64,000 nt of DNA from NCBI RefSeq assembly GCF_028293835.1, contig NZ_JAQGNX010000105.1:1-64000 (forward strand), written 5' to 3'. The notes below the pieces were generated by a model. That model was not told where the DNA came from, ran no database searches, and worked only from the letters and a program-made list of their open reading frames with translations. The position numbers and the translations under genes were made by a program. Shown here one piece after another: positions 56,658-64,000 of this stretch (positions are counted from its first letter, which is position 1; the number at the start of each line of letters is the position of its first letter). Source of the DNA: Pseudomonas sp. (GTDB taxonomy: Bacteria > Pseudomonadota > Gammaproteobacteria > Pseudomonadales > Pseudomonadaceae).

Positions 56658-56699
56658 TTAATTATGTGGCTGACCAGAAAAAATACAAACGAGGTACAT

Positions 56700-57665
56700 A
56701 TGTCACACGAAAATAGCCTGCCCGCTCCTCGGCAAGGTCTGAACTTGCGTCGGTTCTTCGACGATTGGGTCATGCTTCTCGCTGCCTTGACCATTTTTGT
56801 GCTCTGCGCACTGTTCATCGATAACTTCATGTCCTCATTGAACATGCGCGGCCTTGGACTCGCGGTGTCTACCGTCGGGATCGCCGCGTGCACCATGTTG
56901 TTCTGTCTGGCGTCCGGGCATTTCGACTTGTCGGTGGGTTCTGTGATCGCCTGTGCGGGCGTGGTGGCGGGGTTGGTCATTCGCGACACCAACAGCGTGT
57001 TCCTTGGGGTTTCGGCGGCACTGGCCATGGGCCTGGTGGTCGGCCTGGTCAATGGCATCGTTATCGCCAAGTTGCGCATCAACGCGCTGATCGCAACCCT
57101 GGCGACCATGCAGATCGTTCGTGGCCTGGCGTATATTTTTTCCAGCGGCAAAGCTGTTGGCGTGTCGAACGAGGGCTTTTTCGTCTTCGGTAACGGTCAG
57201 CTTTACGGCGTTCCGGTGCCAATCGTGATCACTGTGTTGTGCTTTCTGTTCTTCGGCTGGCTGCTCAATTACACCACCTACGGGCGCAACACCATGGCCA
57301 TCGGCGGTAACCAGGAAGCGGCGTTGCTGGCCGGCGTACACGTTGACCGGACCAAAATCATCATCTTTGCCGTGCATGGTTTGATCGGCGCGTTGGCCGG
57401 TGTGGTGCTGGCTTCGCGGATGACTTCCGGGCAGCCGATGATTGGCCAGGGCTTTGAGCTGACGGTGATTTCAGCCTGTGTACTCGGTGGAGTCTCGCTG
57501 AGTGGTGGTATCGGCATGATTCGTCATGTAATTGCCGGGGTACTGATTCTGGCGATCATCGAGAACGCGATGAACCTGAAGAATATCGACACCTTCTATC
57601 AATACGTGATTCGCGGCACGATCCTGTTGATCGCCGTGATTATCGACCGGATGAAGCGGCGCTGA
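56700..57665 (+). CDS. araH: L-arabinose ABC transporter permease
   Basis: 321 residues, about ten helices; E. coli AraH has 328. HFDLSVGSVIACAGVVAG, GLVNGIVIAKLRINALIATLAT and NTMAIGGNQEAALLAGV are BPD-transporter-2 signatures. ATG 56700 follows GAGGTACAT; an upstream ATG (56664) is less likely. Last gene of the ara operon; a REP unit follows. Confidence 0.94.
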   Translation: MSHENSLPAPRQGLNLRRFFDDWVMLLAALTIFVLCALFIDNFMSSLNMRGLGLAVSTVGIAACTMLFCLASGHFDLSVGSVIACAGVVAGLVIRDTNSVFLGVSAALAMGLVVGLVNGIVIAKLRINALIATLATMQIVRGLAYIFSSGKAVGVSNEGFFVFGNGQLYGVPVPIVITVLCFLFFGWLLNYTTYGRNTMAIGGNQEAALLAGVHVDRTKIIIFAVHGLIGALAGVVLASRMTSGQPMIGQGFELTVISACVLGGVSLSGGIGMIRHVIAGVLILAIIENAMNLKNIDTFYQYVIRGTILLIAVIIDRMKRR

Positions 57666-57682
57666 GTCTAATAGATTGTTTT

Positions 57683-57763
57683 CTGTAGGGGCCAACGTGT
57701 TGGCGAGAGGTCTGACGTGCTCAGCCCCCATCCAACGCCTCGCCAACACGTTGGCTCCTACAG
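57683..57763. repeat. REP palindrome (gccaac/gttggc class), best-conserved copy
   Basis: CTGTAGGGGCCAACGTGTTG and CGCCAACACGTTGGCTCCTA are nearly perfect arms with about 37 bases between them, at the junction of convergent araH and the MFS gene. It may end both transcripts. Confidence 0.85.
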
Positions 57764-57777
57764 ATGTCATGCTTGGA

Positions 57778-59139
57778 TCAAACCGCTCGGTCCAGCTGCA
57801 ATTTGCGCAGTGTTCCCATACTCAAAAAGGCCAGTGCGCCAACCAGCGCATGACCGGCCACCACGTACAGCGCACCCTCGAACGAACCGGTGGTCTGGAC
57901 GATATAGCCGATAATGATCGGGGTGAAGATCCCGGAGATGTTGCCGAACATATTGAACAGACCGCCAGCCATGCCGGTGATCTCTTTCGGCGCCGTGTCG
58001 GAAACCAACGTCCAATCCACCGCAACGATGCCTTTGCCGAAGATCGCCAGGGACATCAGCAGCGTGACGATCCAGATCGACTCGGTGAAGTTACACAGCA
58101 CCAGGGTCGCGCCCATGCTCATGCCGCACACCAGCGGAATTTTCCGCGCAACGGTCAGGGAAAAGCCTTTGCGAATCAATAGATCGCAAATCGCACCACC
58201 ACACAACGCGCCCAACAGACCGCAGATTCCCGGTACTGCGGCAATGGCCCCGGCTTCCATGATGTTCAGGCCGCGACCTTTCACCAGGTAAATCGGGAAC
58301 CAGGTCAGGAAGAAATACTGCAACGACGTGTCGCAGTATTTACCCAAGTAGATTGACCACATCATCGGGCTTCTCAACAGCACTTTCAGGTCAGCAAACG
58401 TGGGGATAAACGCGCCTTTGGCCTTGGGTGCGTCCATGTCTATTTGCGCGCCGCCTTCCTGGATATACGCCAGCTCGGCGCTGTTGACCATGGGATGCTC
58501 GCGCGGACTTTTGACCACCTTGAACCAGATCAGGCTGACGATGATGCCAAGCCCGCCCATCAACCAATAAACATGTTCCCAGCCGTAGTTATGGGCGACG
58601 AAACCCATGGCTGGCGCCAGCATGACCACCGACAGGTACATCGACGAGTTGTAAATCACCGTGGCGGTGCCACGTTCTTGCAGGGGGAACCACGCGGCGA
58701 CGATACGGTTGTTCGCCGGGTACACCGGGGACTCGATCAGTCCTAGCAAGAAGCGCAGGACGAACAACGTACCAATTGCGATGGGTACCGACAGAAAGCC
58801 GATCAGGCCCTGGGCGACGGTGACGGTTGACCAGAGAAACAGCGACACTCCGTAGACCCGCGCCGAACCAAATTTGTCCAGCAACCAACCCCCCGGTAAC
58901 TGGCCCAGTACGTAGGCCCAGGCAAACGCGGAGAATATATAACCGAGCGTGATGGAATTGATGCCCAGTACCTGGGTAAGGGCTGTGCCGGTTATCGACA
59001 AGGTTGCCCGGTCACCGACGTTGATTGCGGTGACAATAAACAGCATGGCCAACACCAGATAACGAACCTTGCTTCGAGCGGCTGTGGCGATAGGGAGTGC
59101 TGCAGCGACAGGCGTGGCTGCGACGTCTGAATGGTCCAC
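57778..59139 (-). CDS. MFS sugar-acid transporter (anion:cation symporter type)
   Basis: 453 residues, about 12 helices. INVGDRATLSITGTALTQ opens helix 1 as in the GudP/GarP glucarate/galactarate transporters, followed by GQLPGGWLLDKFGSARVYG. I used the GTG at 59139, with GAGGAC 6 bases upstream; the TTG at 59178 has no ribosome site. It is downstream of the dehydratase gene on the same strand, so it probably imports the dehydratase's substrate. Confidence 0.85.
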   Translation of the reverse strand: MDHSDVAATPVAAALPIATAARSKVRYLVLAMLFIVTAINVGDRATLSITGTALTQVLGINSITLGYIFSAFAWAYVLGQLPGGWLLDKFGSARVYGVSLFLWSTVTVAQGLIGFLSVPIAIGTLFVLRFLLGLIESPVYPANNRIVAAWFPLQERGTATVIYNSSMYLSVVMLAPAMGFVAHNYGWEHVYWLMGGLGIIVSLIWFKVVKSPREHPMVNSAELAYIQEGGAQIDMDAPKAKGAFIPTFADLKVLLRSPMMWSIYLGKYCDTSLQYFFLTWFPIYLVKGRGLNIMEAGAIAAVPGICGLLGALCGGAICDLLIRKGFSLTVARKIPLVCGMSMGATLVLCNFTESIWIVTLLMSLAIFGKGIVAVDWTLVSDTAPKEITGMAGGLFNMFGNISGIFTPIIIGYIVQTTGSFEGALYVVAGHALVGALAFLSMGTLRKLQLDRAV

Positions 59140-59222
59140 ATGAATGTCCTCGGTTGTTGTTTTTATGGTCCGACTCAATCAGGGAGCCGCCCCGTGCCAT
59201 ACGTTGCCGGGCGGCTCAGGCG

Positions 59223-60383
59223 TTACGGGCGTTTGCCGACCTCGACCTGCTGTGCAGTCCAGGCTTTGACTTGTTCACTCAAGGTCAGGCCAAGGCCCGG
59301 ACGCGTTGGGACCAACATGCGTCCGTCGCGGGTTTCAAGGCGTTCGTTGAACAGCGGTTCCAGCCACTCGAAATGCTCGACCCATGGTTCGGTCGGGTAC
59401 GCAGCGGCAAGGTGTACGTGCAACTCCATGGCGAAGTGCGGTGCCAGCATCAGGCCCGCCTGTTCGGCCATGGCCGCCACTTTCAGATACGGAGTAATGC
59501 CGCCGACGCGAGGGGCGTCGGGCATCAGGAAGTCAGCGCCGCGCAGTTTGATGAACTCGGCGTGTTCGGCAACGCTGGTAAGCATTTCCCCGGTGGCGAT
59601 GGGCGTATCAAATTGCAGGGCGAGGGCGGCGTGCCCTTCAGCGTCGTAGCAGTCCAGGGGTTCTTCGATCCAGATCAGGTTGTGTTCTTCGAACTTGCGG
59701 CACATGCGCTGCGCGGTCGGGCGGTCCCACTGCTGGTTGGCGTCGACCATCAACGGGAAGTTATCGCCCAAGTGTTTGCGCACGGTACTGACCCGGTGCA
59801 AATCCACTTCCCAGTTCGGCTGACCGACCTTGAGTTTGATCCCGCCGATGCCCTTTTCCCGGGACAGATCGGTGTTCTTCATCAATTGGTCGAGGGGGGT
59901 GTGCAGGAAGCCGCCGGAGGTGTTGTAGCACCGAACCGAGTCACGCTGCGCGCCGAGCAAACGTGCCAGCGAAAGGTTGGCGCGCTTGGCTTTCAGATCC
60001 CACAAGGCGACGTCGAAGGCGCCAATGGCTTGGGTCGACAGGCCGCTGCGGCCCACGGAAGCACCGGCCCAGCACAGCTTGGTCCACAACTTGGCGATGT
60101 CGCTGGGATTCTCGTCGAGCAATGCCGGAGCGATTTCCTGAGCGTGGGCAAACTGGCCGGGACCGCCCGCACGTTTGGAGTAGCTGAAACCTAGGCCGCT
60201 ATGGCCATCGACGGTTTCGATCTCGACAAACAGCATGGCGATTTCAGTCATGGGCTTCTGCCGCCCGGTCAGGACTTTTGCGTCGCTGATGGGGTTCGCT
60301 AGCGGCAAGAATACCGACGACACGCGGACCCAGGCGATACGGTCGTCATCCGAGGATTTGAGGGGAGTGTGTGGTGCGGCCAT
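59223..60383 (-). CDS. L-talarate/galactarate dehydratase
   Basis: 386 residues of the mandelate racemase/enolase superfamily. The sequence follows the Salmonella L-talarate/galactarate dehydratase closely (DAKVLTGRQKP, GFSYSKRAGG, CYNTSGGFLHTPLDQ). Catalytic residues by pattern: Lys183/Lys185 in IKLKVG, metal ligands Asp214, Glu240 and Glu266, and His316 in APHFAME. It dehydrates galactarate or L-talarate to 5-keto-4-deoxyglucarate. Flanked by two MFS transporters. Confidence 0.92.
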   Translation of the reverse strand: MAAPHTPLKSSDDDRIAWVRVSSVFLPLANPISDAKVLTGRQKPMTEIAMLFVEIETVDGHSGLGFSYSKRAGGPGQFAHAQEIAPALLDENPSDIAKLWTKLCWAGASVGRSGLSTQAIGAFDVALWDLKAKRANLSLARLLGAQRDSVRCYNTSGGFLHTPLDQLMKNTDLSREKGIGGIKLKVGQPNWEVDLHRVSTVRKHLGDNFPLMVDANQQWDRPTAQRMCRKFEEHNLIWIEEPLDCYDAEGHAALALQFDTPIATGEMLTSVAEHAEFIKLRGADFLMPDAPRVGGITPYLKVAAMAEQAGLMLAPHFAMELHVHLAAAYPTEPWVEHFEWLEPLFNERLETRDGRMLVPTRPGLGLTLSEQVKAWTAQQVEVGKRP

Positions 60384-60415
60384 GGGAGTTCTCCTGGTGA
60401 ACGGTTTTAAGAGCT

Positions 60416-61792
60416 TTATGAATGGGATTGGCGCAGATCGCTGAGGTGGGCATCGTTCAGCAGCGGGTTCACGGGCGGATCTTGCGGCTCGTCGAATTCG
60501 AGGCGTTTCAGTGGGCCGACGATGAACAGATAAGCGAACGCACCCAATAGGCCCATGGCCGCGACGTACATCAGCGCAACGTCAAACGACCCGAGCTGAT
60601 TAATCATCACGCCAATGGCGATGGGGGTGACGATGCTGGCCAGGTTGCCGCAGAAATTGAACATCGCGCCGCTGACGCCCATGGCGCGCTTGGGCGAAAC
60701 GTCACCGACGATGCACCAGCCCAAATTGCCCACGCCTTTGGCAAAGAACGCGATGGACATCACCAGAATTACTAGCGGAATCGACTGGGTGTAGTTGGCG
60801 ACCACGATGCTGCTGGACAGCAGCAAACCGCAGATAATCGGGGTCTTGCGCGCAGCGGTGAGGCTGTAGCCTTTGCGCAACATCCAGTCGGACCAGAGAC
60901 CGCCGATCACACCGCCCAGGCAACCGGCGATGGGCGGAATAGCCGCCACCAGGCCGACCTTGAGCAAGGTCATGCCCTTGGCTTCGATCAGGTAAGTCGG
61001 GAACCAGGTGAGGAAGAACCAAGTGATCGAGGTAAGGCAGAATTGGCCGAGGTAGATGCCGAGCATCATGCGGTTGCCGCCAATGGTGCGGACGCGTTTC
61101 CAACTGAAAGGAATTGGCGCATCGCCCATGGAAGGCAGGCCGCCGCCGGCTTCGATGTAGTCGATTTCCGCTTGATTGACCCGTTTGTCTTTGCGCGGCT
61201 CATGGACCATGCGGAACCACAGCAGGCCGATCAGGATGCCGGCGACCCCAGTGGAGAAAAACACGTGCTGCCAGCCGAAGGTGCTCAGGGTCCAGACCAT
61301 GATCGGGGTGAACGCTGCCAGGGCGAAATACTGTGCTGACTGAAATACGGCGGTTGCCAGCCCGCGCTCATGCCGTGGGAACCACATCACGGTGAGGCGG
61401 TTGTTGGCGGGGAAGGCCGGTGCTTCGGCTGCGCCCATTAAAAAACGCAACACAAACAGCGCCACAAACGCCGAGCTGAACAGGTCAACGTAGCCCTGCA
61501 AAAAGGTCAGCCCCGACCACAAAATCAGGCTAAGGCCCAACACCAGCCGCGAGCCGAAGCGGTCGAGGATGATGCCGCCGGGTATTTGCAACCAGGTGTA
61601 GGCCCAGCCAAAAGCGGAAAAGGCGATGCCCATGGTCACGGCATCAAAACCCAGGTCTTTGCGCAAGCTAGGGGCGGCAATCGACAGCGTGGCGCGGTCG
61701 ACGTAATTGAACACGGTAACGATGAAAATCATCACCAGAATCAAATAGCGGACGTTGGTCTTCGTCGCTACAGAGCGCATCGGGTTATTCAC
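60416..61792 (-). CDS. MFS sugar-acid transporter (anion:cation symporter type), paralogue
   Basis: 458 residues, about 12 helices. FNYVDRATLSIAAPSLRKDLGFDA and QIPGGIILDRFGSRLVLG are the same signatures as in the MFS at 57778, with clear divergence. The start is GTG 61792 with AAGGAAAA upstream. The two LacI operators lie 76 and 152 bases before this GTG. First gene of the operon. Confidence 0.87.
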   Translation of the reverse strand: MNNPMRSVATKTNVRYLILVMIFIVTVFNYVDRATLSIAAPSLRKDLGFDAVTMGIAFSAFGWAYTWLQIPGGIILDRFGSRLVLGLSLILWSGLTFLQGYVDLFSSAFVALFVLRFLMGAAEAPAFPANNRLTVMWFPRHERGLATAVFQSAQYFALAAFTPIMVWTLSTFGWQHVFFSTGVAGILIGLLWFRMVHEPRKDKRVNQAEIDYIEAGGGLPSMGDAPIPFSWKRVRTIGGNRMMLGIYLGQFCLTSITWFFLTWFPTYLIEAKGMTLLKVGLVAAIPPIAGCLGGVIGGLWSDWMLRKGYSLTAARKTPIICGLLLSSSIVVANYTQSIPLVILVMSIAFFAKGVGNLGWCIVGDVSPKRAMGVSGAMFNFCGNLASIVTPIAIGVMINQLGSFDVALMYVAAMGLLGAFAYLFIVGPLKRLEFDEPQDPPVNPLLNDAHLSDLRQSHS

Positions 61793-61864
61793 TATTATTT
61801 TCCTTATTGTGAAATCGCTGTCGTGTGGCGGTGCGGCGTCGGGATTTACCTTAACCATCTGCTG

Positions 61865-61893
61865 ACTATGATTGCGCAATCATCCGTAATCAA
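61865..61893 (-). promoter_or_regulatory. Predicted sigma70 promoter of the aldarate operon
   Basis: On the minus strand, TTGATT (61893-61888) and CATAGT (61870-61865) are separated by 17 bases; each matches its consensus at four of six positions. The perfect operator 61868-61883 overlaps the -10 and the spacer, which is the expected layout for repression. Confidence 0.55.
61868..61883. promoter_or_regulatory. LacI-family operator O1
   Basis: ATGATTGCGCAATCAT is a perfect 16-base palindrome with a central CG, as in LacI/GntR-family operators. It lies 76 bases upstream of the MFS start and overlaps the predicted promoter. Confidence 0.75.
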
Positions 61894-61943
61894 AAAAAAC
61901 GAGACACCGTTTTTAACCGTGGCTCTGTTGGCGGATATTACAC

Positions 61944-61957
61944 TGATTGCGCAATCA
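61944..61957. promoter_or_regulatory. LacI-family operator O2
   Basis: TGATTGCGCAATCA is a perfect 14-base palindrome identical in core to O1. Centre-to-centre distance from O1 is 75 bases, close to seven helical turns, so both could be held in one repression loop. Confidence 0.75.
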
Positions 61958-62006
61958 TTCAACGATTGTAGAATACGATCTGTAGGGAGGCGGCGTGATT
62001 CGAAGT

Positions 62007-63089
62007 TTAGGTACTGGCGCGATCAATCAGCCGAAACCCGGTATCAATGCGTACCGGCGCTTCGCCGCTGTTGGGGTGTTTGAAGCGTTCCAGTAAGGCT
62101 TGCGCCGCCTGGAAACCAATGTGCGAACCGTCGACATTGACGGTCGACAGTGCCGGGTACACTTGCGCCGCACTGCTCAAATCGCCAAACCCCATCACCG
62201 CCAGGTCTTCAGGGACGCGCAAGCCGCGACTGGCCGCTTCGGCCAAAACACCTTGGGCGATGGTGTCGGAACTGCAGACCACAATCTCCGGCGAATTTTT
62301 CTGTCCCAGTAAGCGGCGCAAGCCTTCGCGGCCGATTTCCAGCGTGGCGGGGGGCGCTAGCACTTCAATGGGCACTTCCGTTACGCCGTTTCGCCCCAGT
62401 TCGGCCATCAAGCTATGGCAACGACGTAGACCACGAGGGTCGCTGATGCTAATCACCGAAAACCGGCGGTAACCCTTGTCGAGCAAGTGCCGCGCCGTGG
62501 TTTCTCCTACTTGTTCGTGGGAAAATCCCACCAACATATCAATCGGTGCTTCGCTGAGGTCCCACGCTTCCACCACCGGAATTCCCGCTTGGGCCAGACG
62601 CAGGCGGCTGGCCTCGGTGTGCAAGGTCCCGGTGAGGACAATGCCGTCAGGACGTCGTCCGAGTACCGCCTCCAGCAATGCTTCCTCTCGTTCAGCGGAA
62701 TAACCAGTCAGCCCCAGCAGCGTTTGATAGCCGGCTTCGGTCAAGCGATCCATCAAAGCCTGAACCGTGTCCGCAAAAATAGAGTTGGCGATGGTCGGCA
62801 AGAAAATGGCCACTAACCGACTTTTGTTGCTCGCCAGGCCACCGGCGAGCATGTTCGACACGTAACCGGTGGCGCGAACCGCTTCGCGGACTTTCACTCG
62901 GGTCAGCTCGCTCACCAATTCAGGGCGATGCAGGGCGCGGGACACGGTCATAGGAGAGACACCCGCGACCTTCGCCACATCGATCAAGGTCAGGCTGGAG
63001 GCTTTCGGCAGGGGAAGGGGCGGCAGAGGCATGGGCTGAAGGGCGTTCCGGTCGGCATTTGCGCCACACGATACCGTTTCTTCACCCAT
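62007..63089 (-). CDS. LacI-family transcriptional regulator of the aldarate operon
   Basis: About 360 residues from ATG 63089, or 342 if the start is ATG 63032; neither has a clear ribosome site. HTH LTLIDVAKVAGVSPMTVSRAL near the N-terminus, hinge NMLAGGLASNKS, and a periplasmic-binding-like ligand domain. The gene is followed by O2 and O1 and then by the aldarate operon, all on the minus strand. Ligand probably galactarate, talarate or a catabolic intermediate. Confidence 0.88.
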   Translation of the reverse strand: MGEETVSCGANADRNALQPMPLPPLPLPKASSLTLIDVAKVAGVSPMTVSRALHRPELVSELTRVKVREAVRATGYVSNMLAGGLASNKSRLVAIFLPTIANSIFADTVQALMDRLTEAGYQTLLGLTGYSAEREEALLEAVLGRRPDGIVLTGTLHTEASRLRLAQAGIPVVEAWDLSEAPIDMLVGFSHEQVGETTARHLLDKGYRRFSVISISDPRGLRRCHSLMAELGRNGVTEVPIEVLAPPATLEIGREGLRRLLGQKNSPEIVVCSSDTIAQGVLAEAASRGLRVPEDLAVMGFGDLSSAAQVYPALSTVNVDGSHIGFQAAQALLERFKHPNSGEAPVRIDTGFRLIDRAST

Positions 63090-63250
63090 AAATGTATAGC
63101 GTGTAACCCTCCCAACCACAGGGTCTTAGGCCACGGTGCAGCATTTATAGAACGCGCGTCTGGCAGATGAATCCATATTCCTGCGCACTTCTTGGTATCG
63201 TGCGTCACAATTTGTAATGTTTACTCCTTTTTAAACGAGAAGCTGTAGCA

Positions 63251-64000
63251 ATGCCTGATCCAATTCCCTTAAAAGACCATGAGAAAGAAAGACAGCTGGT
63301 CAATAAACGATTAGCCGCCTGTGGCCTGCTGGTCGTGATTCTGAGCTGCATCCTGGTGGGCAGGATGTATTTTCTGCAGGTTACTGAATTCGCCTATCAC
63401 TCGACCATTTCCGAAAACAACCGGGTCCACGTGCTGCCGATCACCCCGGAACGGGGCATGATCTATGACCGCAATGGCGTAGTGCTGGCCGATAACCGCC
63501 CCAGTTTTAACCTGATCATGACCCGTGAGCGTTCCGGAGACTGGAGTCAGGTACTGGATGCGCTGATCAGCATTTTGAATTTGCCGGAAGAAGACCGGAT
63601 CCTCTTCGACAAGGATTTGAAGCAAGCGCGCCACCATTTCGATCCCGTGACGCTGTTGTACGAGTTGACCGAAGAACAAATTGCGCTGATTGCCGTCAAT
63701 CAATTTCGCTTGCCGGGTATAGACGTTGAGCCGCAGTTTGTGCGCCATTATCCCTACGGTGCGCATTTCGCCCACTCGATTGGTTATGTGGGCCGTATCA
63801 ACGAAAAAGAATCCAAGCAACTGGATTCGGTGGAGTACCGCGGCACCCAATCCATTGGCAAGACCGGTATCGAGAAGTTTTACGAATCCGAACTGCACGG
63901 GCGAGTGGGCTACGAGGAAGTTGAAACCAACGCCCAGGGCCGTGTGTTGCGGGTGCTTAAACACACCGATGCTATACCCGGCAAGAGCATCGTCTTGAGT
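63251..64000 (+). CDS. mrdA: Penicillin-binding protein 2, N-terminal part (cut by window edge)
   Basis: 250 codons are visible; the frame is open to the end. A short cytoplasmic segment and one membrane helix (about 22-42) are followed by the class B PBP dimerisation domain: RVHVLPITPERGMIYDRNGVVLADN, PYGAHFAHSIGYVGRINEKE and IGKTGIEKFYES. The transpeptidase domain lies outside. It cross-links peptidoglycan in cell elongation. Neighbours rlmH/rsfS and rodA are not seen on the visible side, so this may be a second PBP2 copy. Confidence 0.9.
   Translation, partial: MPDPIPLKDHEKERQLVNKRLAACGLLVVILSCILVGRMYFLQVTEFAYHSTISENNRVHVLPITPERGMIYDRNGVVLADNRPSFNLIMTRERSGDWSQVLDALISILNLPEEDRILFDKDLKQARHHFDPVTLLYELTEEQIALIAVNQFRLPGIDVEPQFVRHYPYGAHFAHSIGYVGRINEKESKQLDSVEYRGTQSIGKTGIEKFYESELHGRVGYEEVETNAQGRVLRVLKHTDAIPGKSIVLS

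Noticed and set aside
1..64000. CRISPR arrays, tRNA or rRNA genes, prophage or insertion sequences
   Set aside because: No regularly spaced repeats, no cloverleaf or rRNA-like stretch, and no transposase, integrase or phage structural protein was recognised.

Overview
The window is chromosomal DNA of a Pseudomonas, most likely from the P. fluorescens lineage. The evidence is: high-GC coding sequence on both strands, small proteins of families largely confined to Pseudomonas (DUF1652, a DUF6555-like protein), the selD-mnmH pair, and repeated REP-type palindromes. One REP class has the core gccaac-n-gttggcg and the other a gctgccgaaggctg arm. I see no rRNA, tRNA, CRISPR array, prophage, insertion sequence or plasmid function. 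Most of the window is ordinary core and accessory metabolism, in which nearly every gene looks intact. The genes at the two ends (pstS and a PBP2 gene) are cut by the window edges.

Layout. 1-3.1 kb: phosphate ABC transporter pstSCAB without phoU, convergent with a LysR regulator. 4.3-7.2 kb: an SDR/GH15/DUF2945 group. 7.3-9.3 kb: an orphan NorR-type activator and a small hypothetical. 9.3-16.5 kb: an MFS transporter divergent from a DUF1989 protein, then a minus-strand series (NTF2-like protein, sirtuin, Baeyer-Villiger-type monooxygenase, GNAT, RNA-methyltransferase-like). 16.8-19.5 kb: a lipoprotein, a secreted protein and an EntS-like MFS exporter. 19.7-22.1 kb: a heme-oxygenase-like diiron oxidase with an NPPY methyltransferase. 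22.1-28.9 kb: galE divergent from a tightly packed operon of glycosyltransferase, UDP-galactopyranose mutase, GH1-like protein and ABC exporter. 29-34 kb: mntH, a DUF4174 protein, topB and a 2-hydroxyacid dehydrogenase. 34.3-38.8 kb: DUF2252, a pyrroline-2-carboxylate reductase-type gene, selD and mnmH. 38.9-46.5 kb: a permease, a PAS-LuxR regulator, DUF1652, an ABC exporter, FetAB and an orphan ModA-like protein. 46.8-50.5 kb: an amino-acid decarboxylase with a PotE-like antiporter. 50.7-57.7 kb: L-arabinose uptake and lactonase genes (galM-like, GntR, SMP-30, araFGH). 57.8-63.1 kb: an aldarate cluster (two MFS transporters flanking L-talarate/galactarate dehydratase, and a LacI regulator with two operators). 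63.25 kb to the end: the start of a penicillin-binding protein 2.

How the genes work together. Several sets are import plus first catabolic steps (araFGH with lactonase, aldarate transporters with dehydratase). The galE-GT-glf-GH1-ABC group looks like a self-contained pathway that makes and exports a galactofuranose-containing glycan or glycolipid; I regard it as the best candidate for an undescribed system. The diiron oxidase/methyltransferase pair beside an exporter is the second. Non-coding structure is also notable. Both solute-binding-protein genes (pstS, araF) are followed by strong intercistronic hairpins. A nested hairpin ends four bases before the start codon of the pyrroline reductase gene. 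Two perfect operators lie at the aldarate promoter, one of them across its -10 and spacer.
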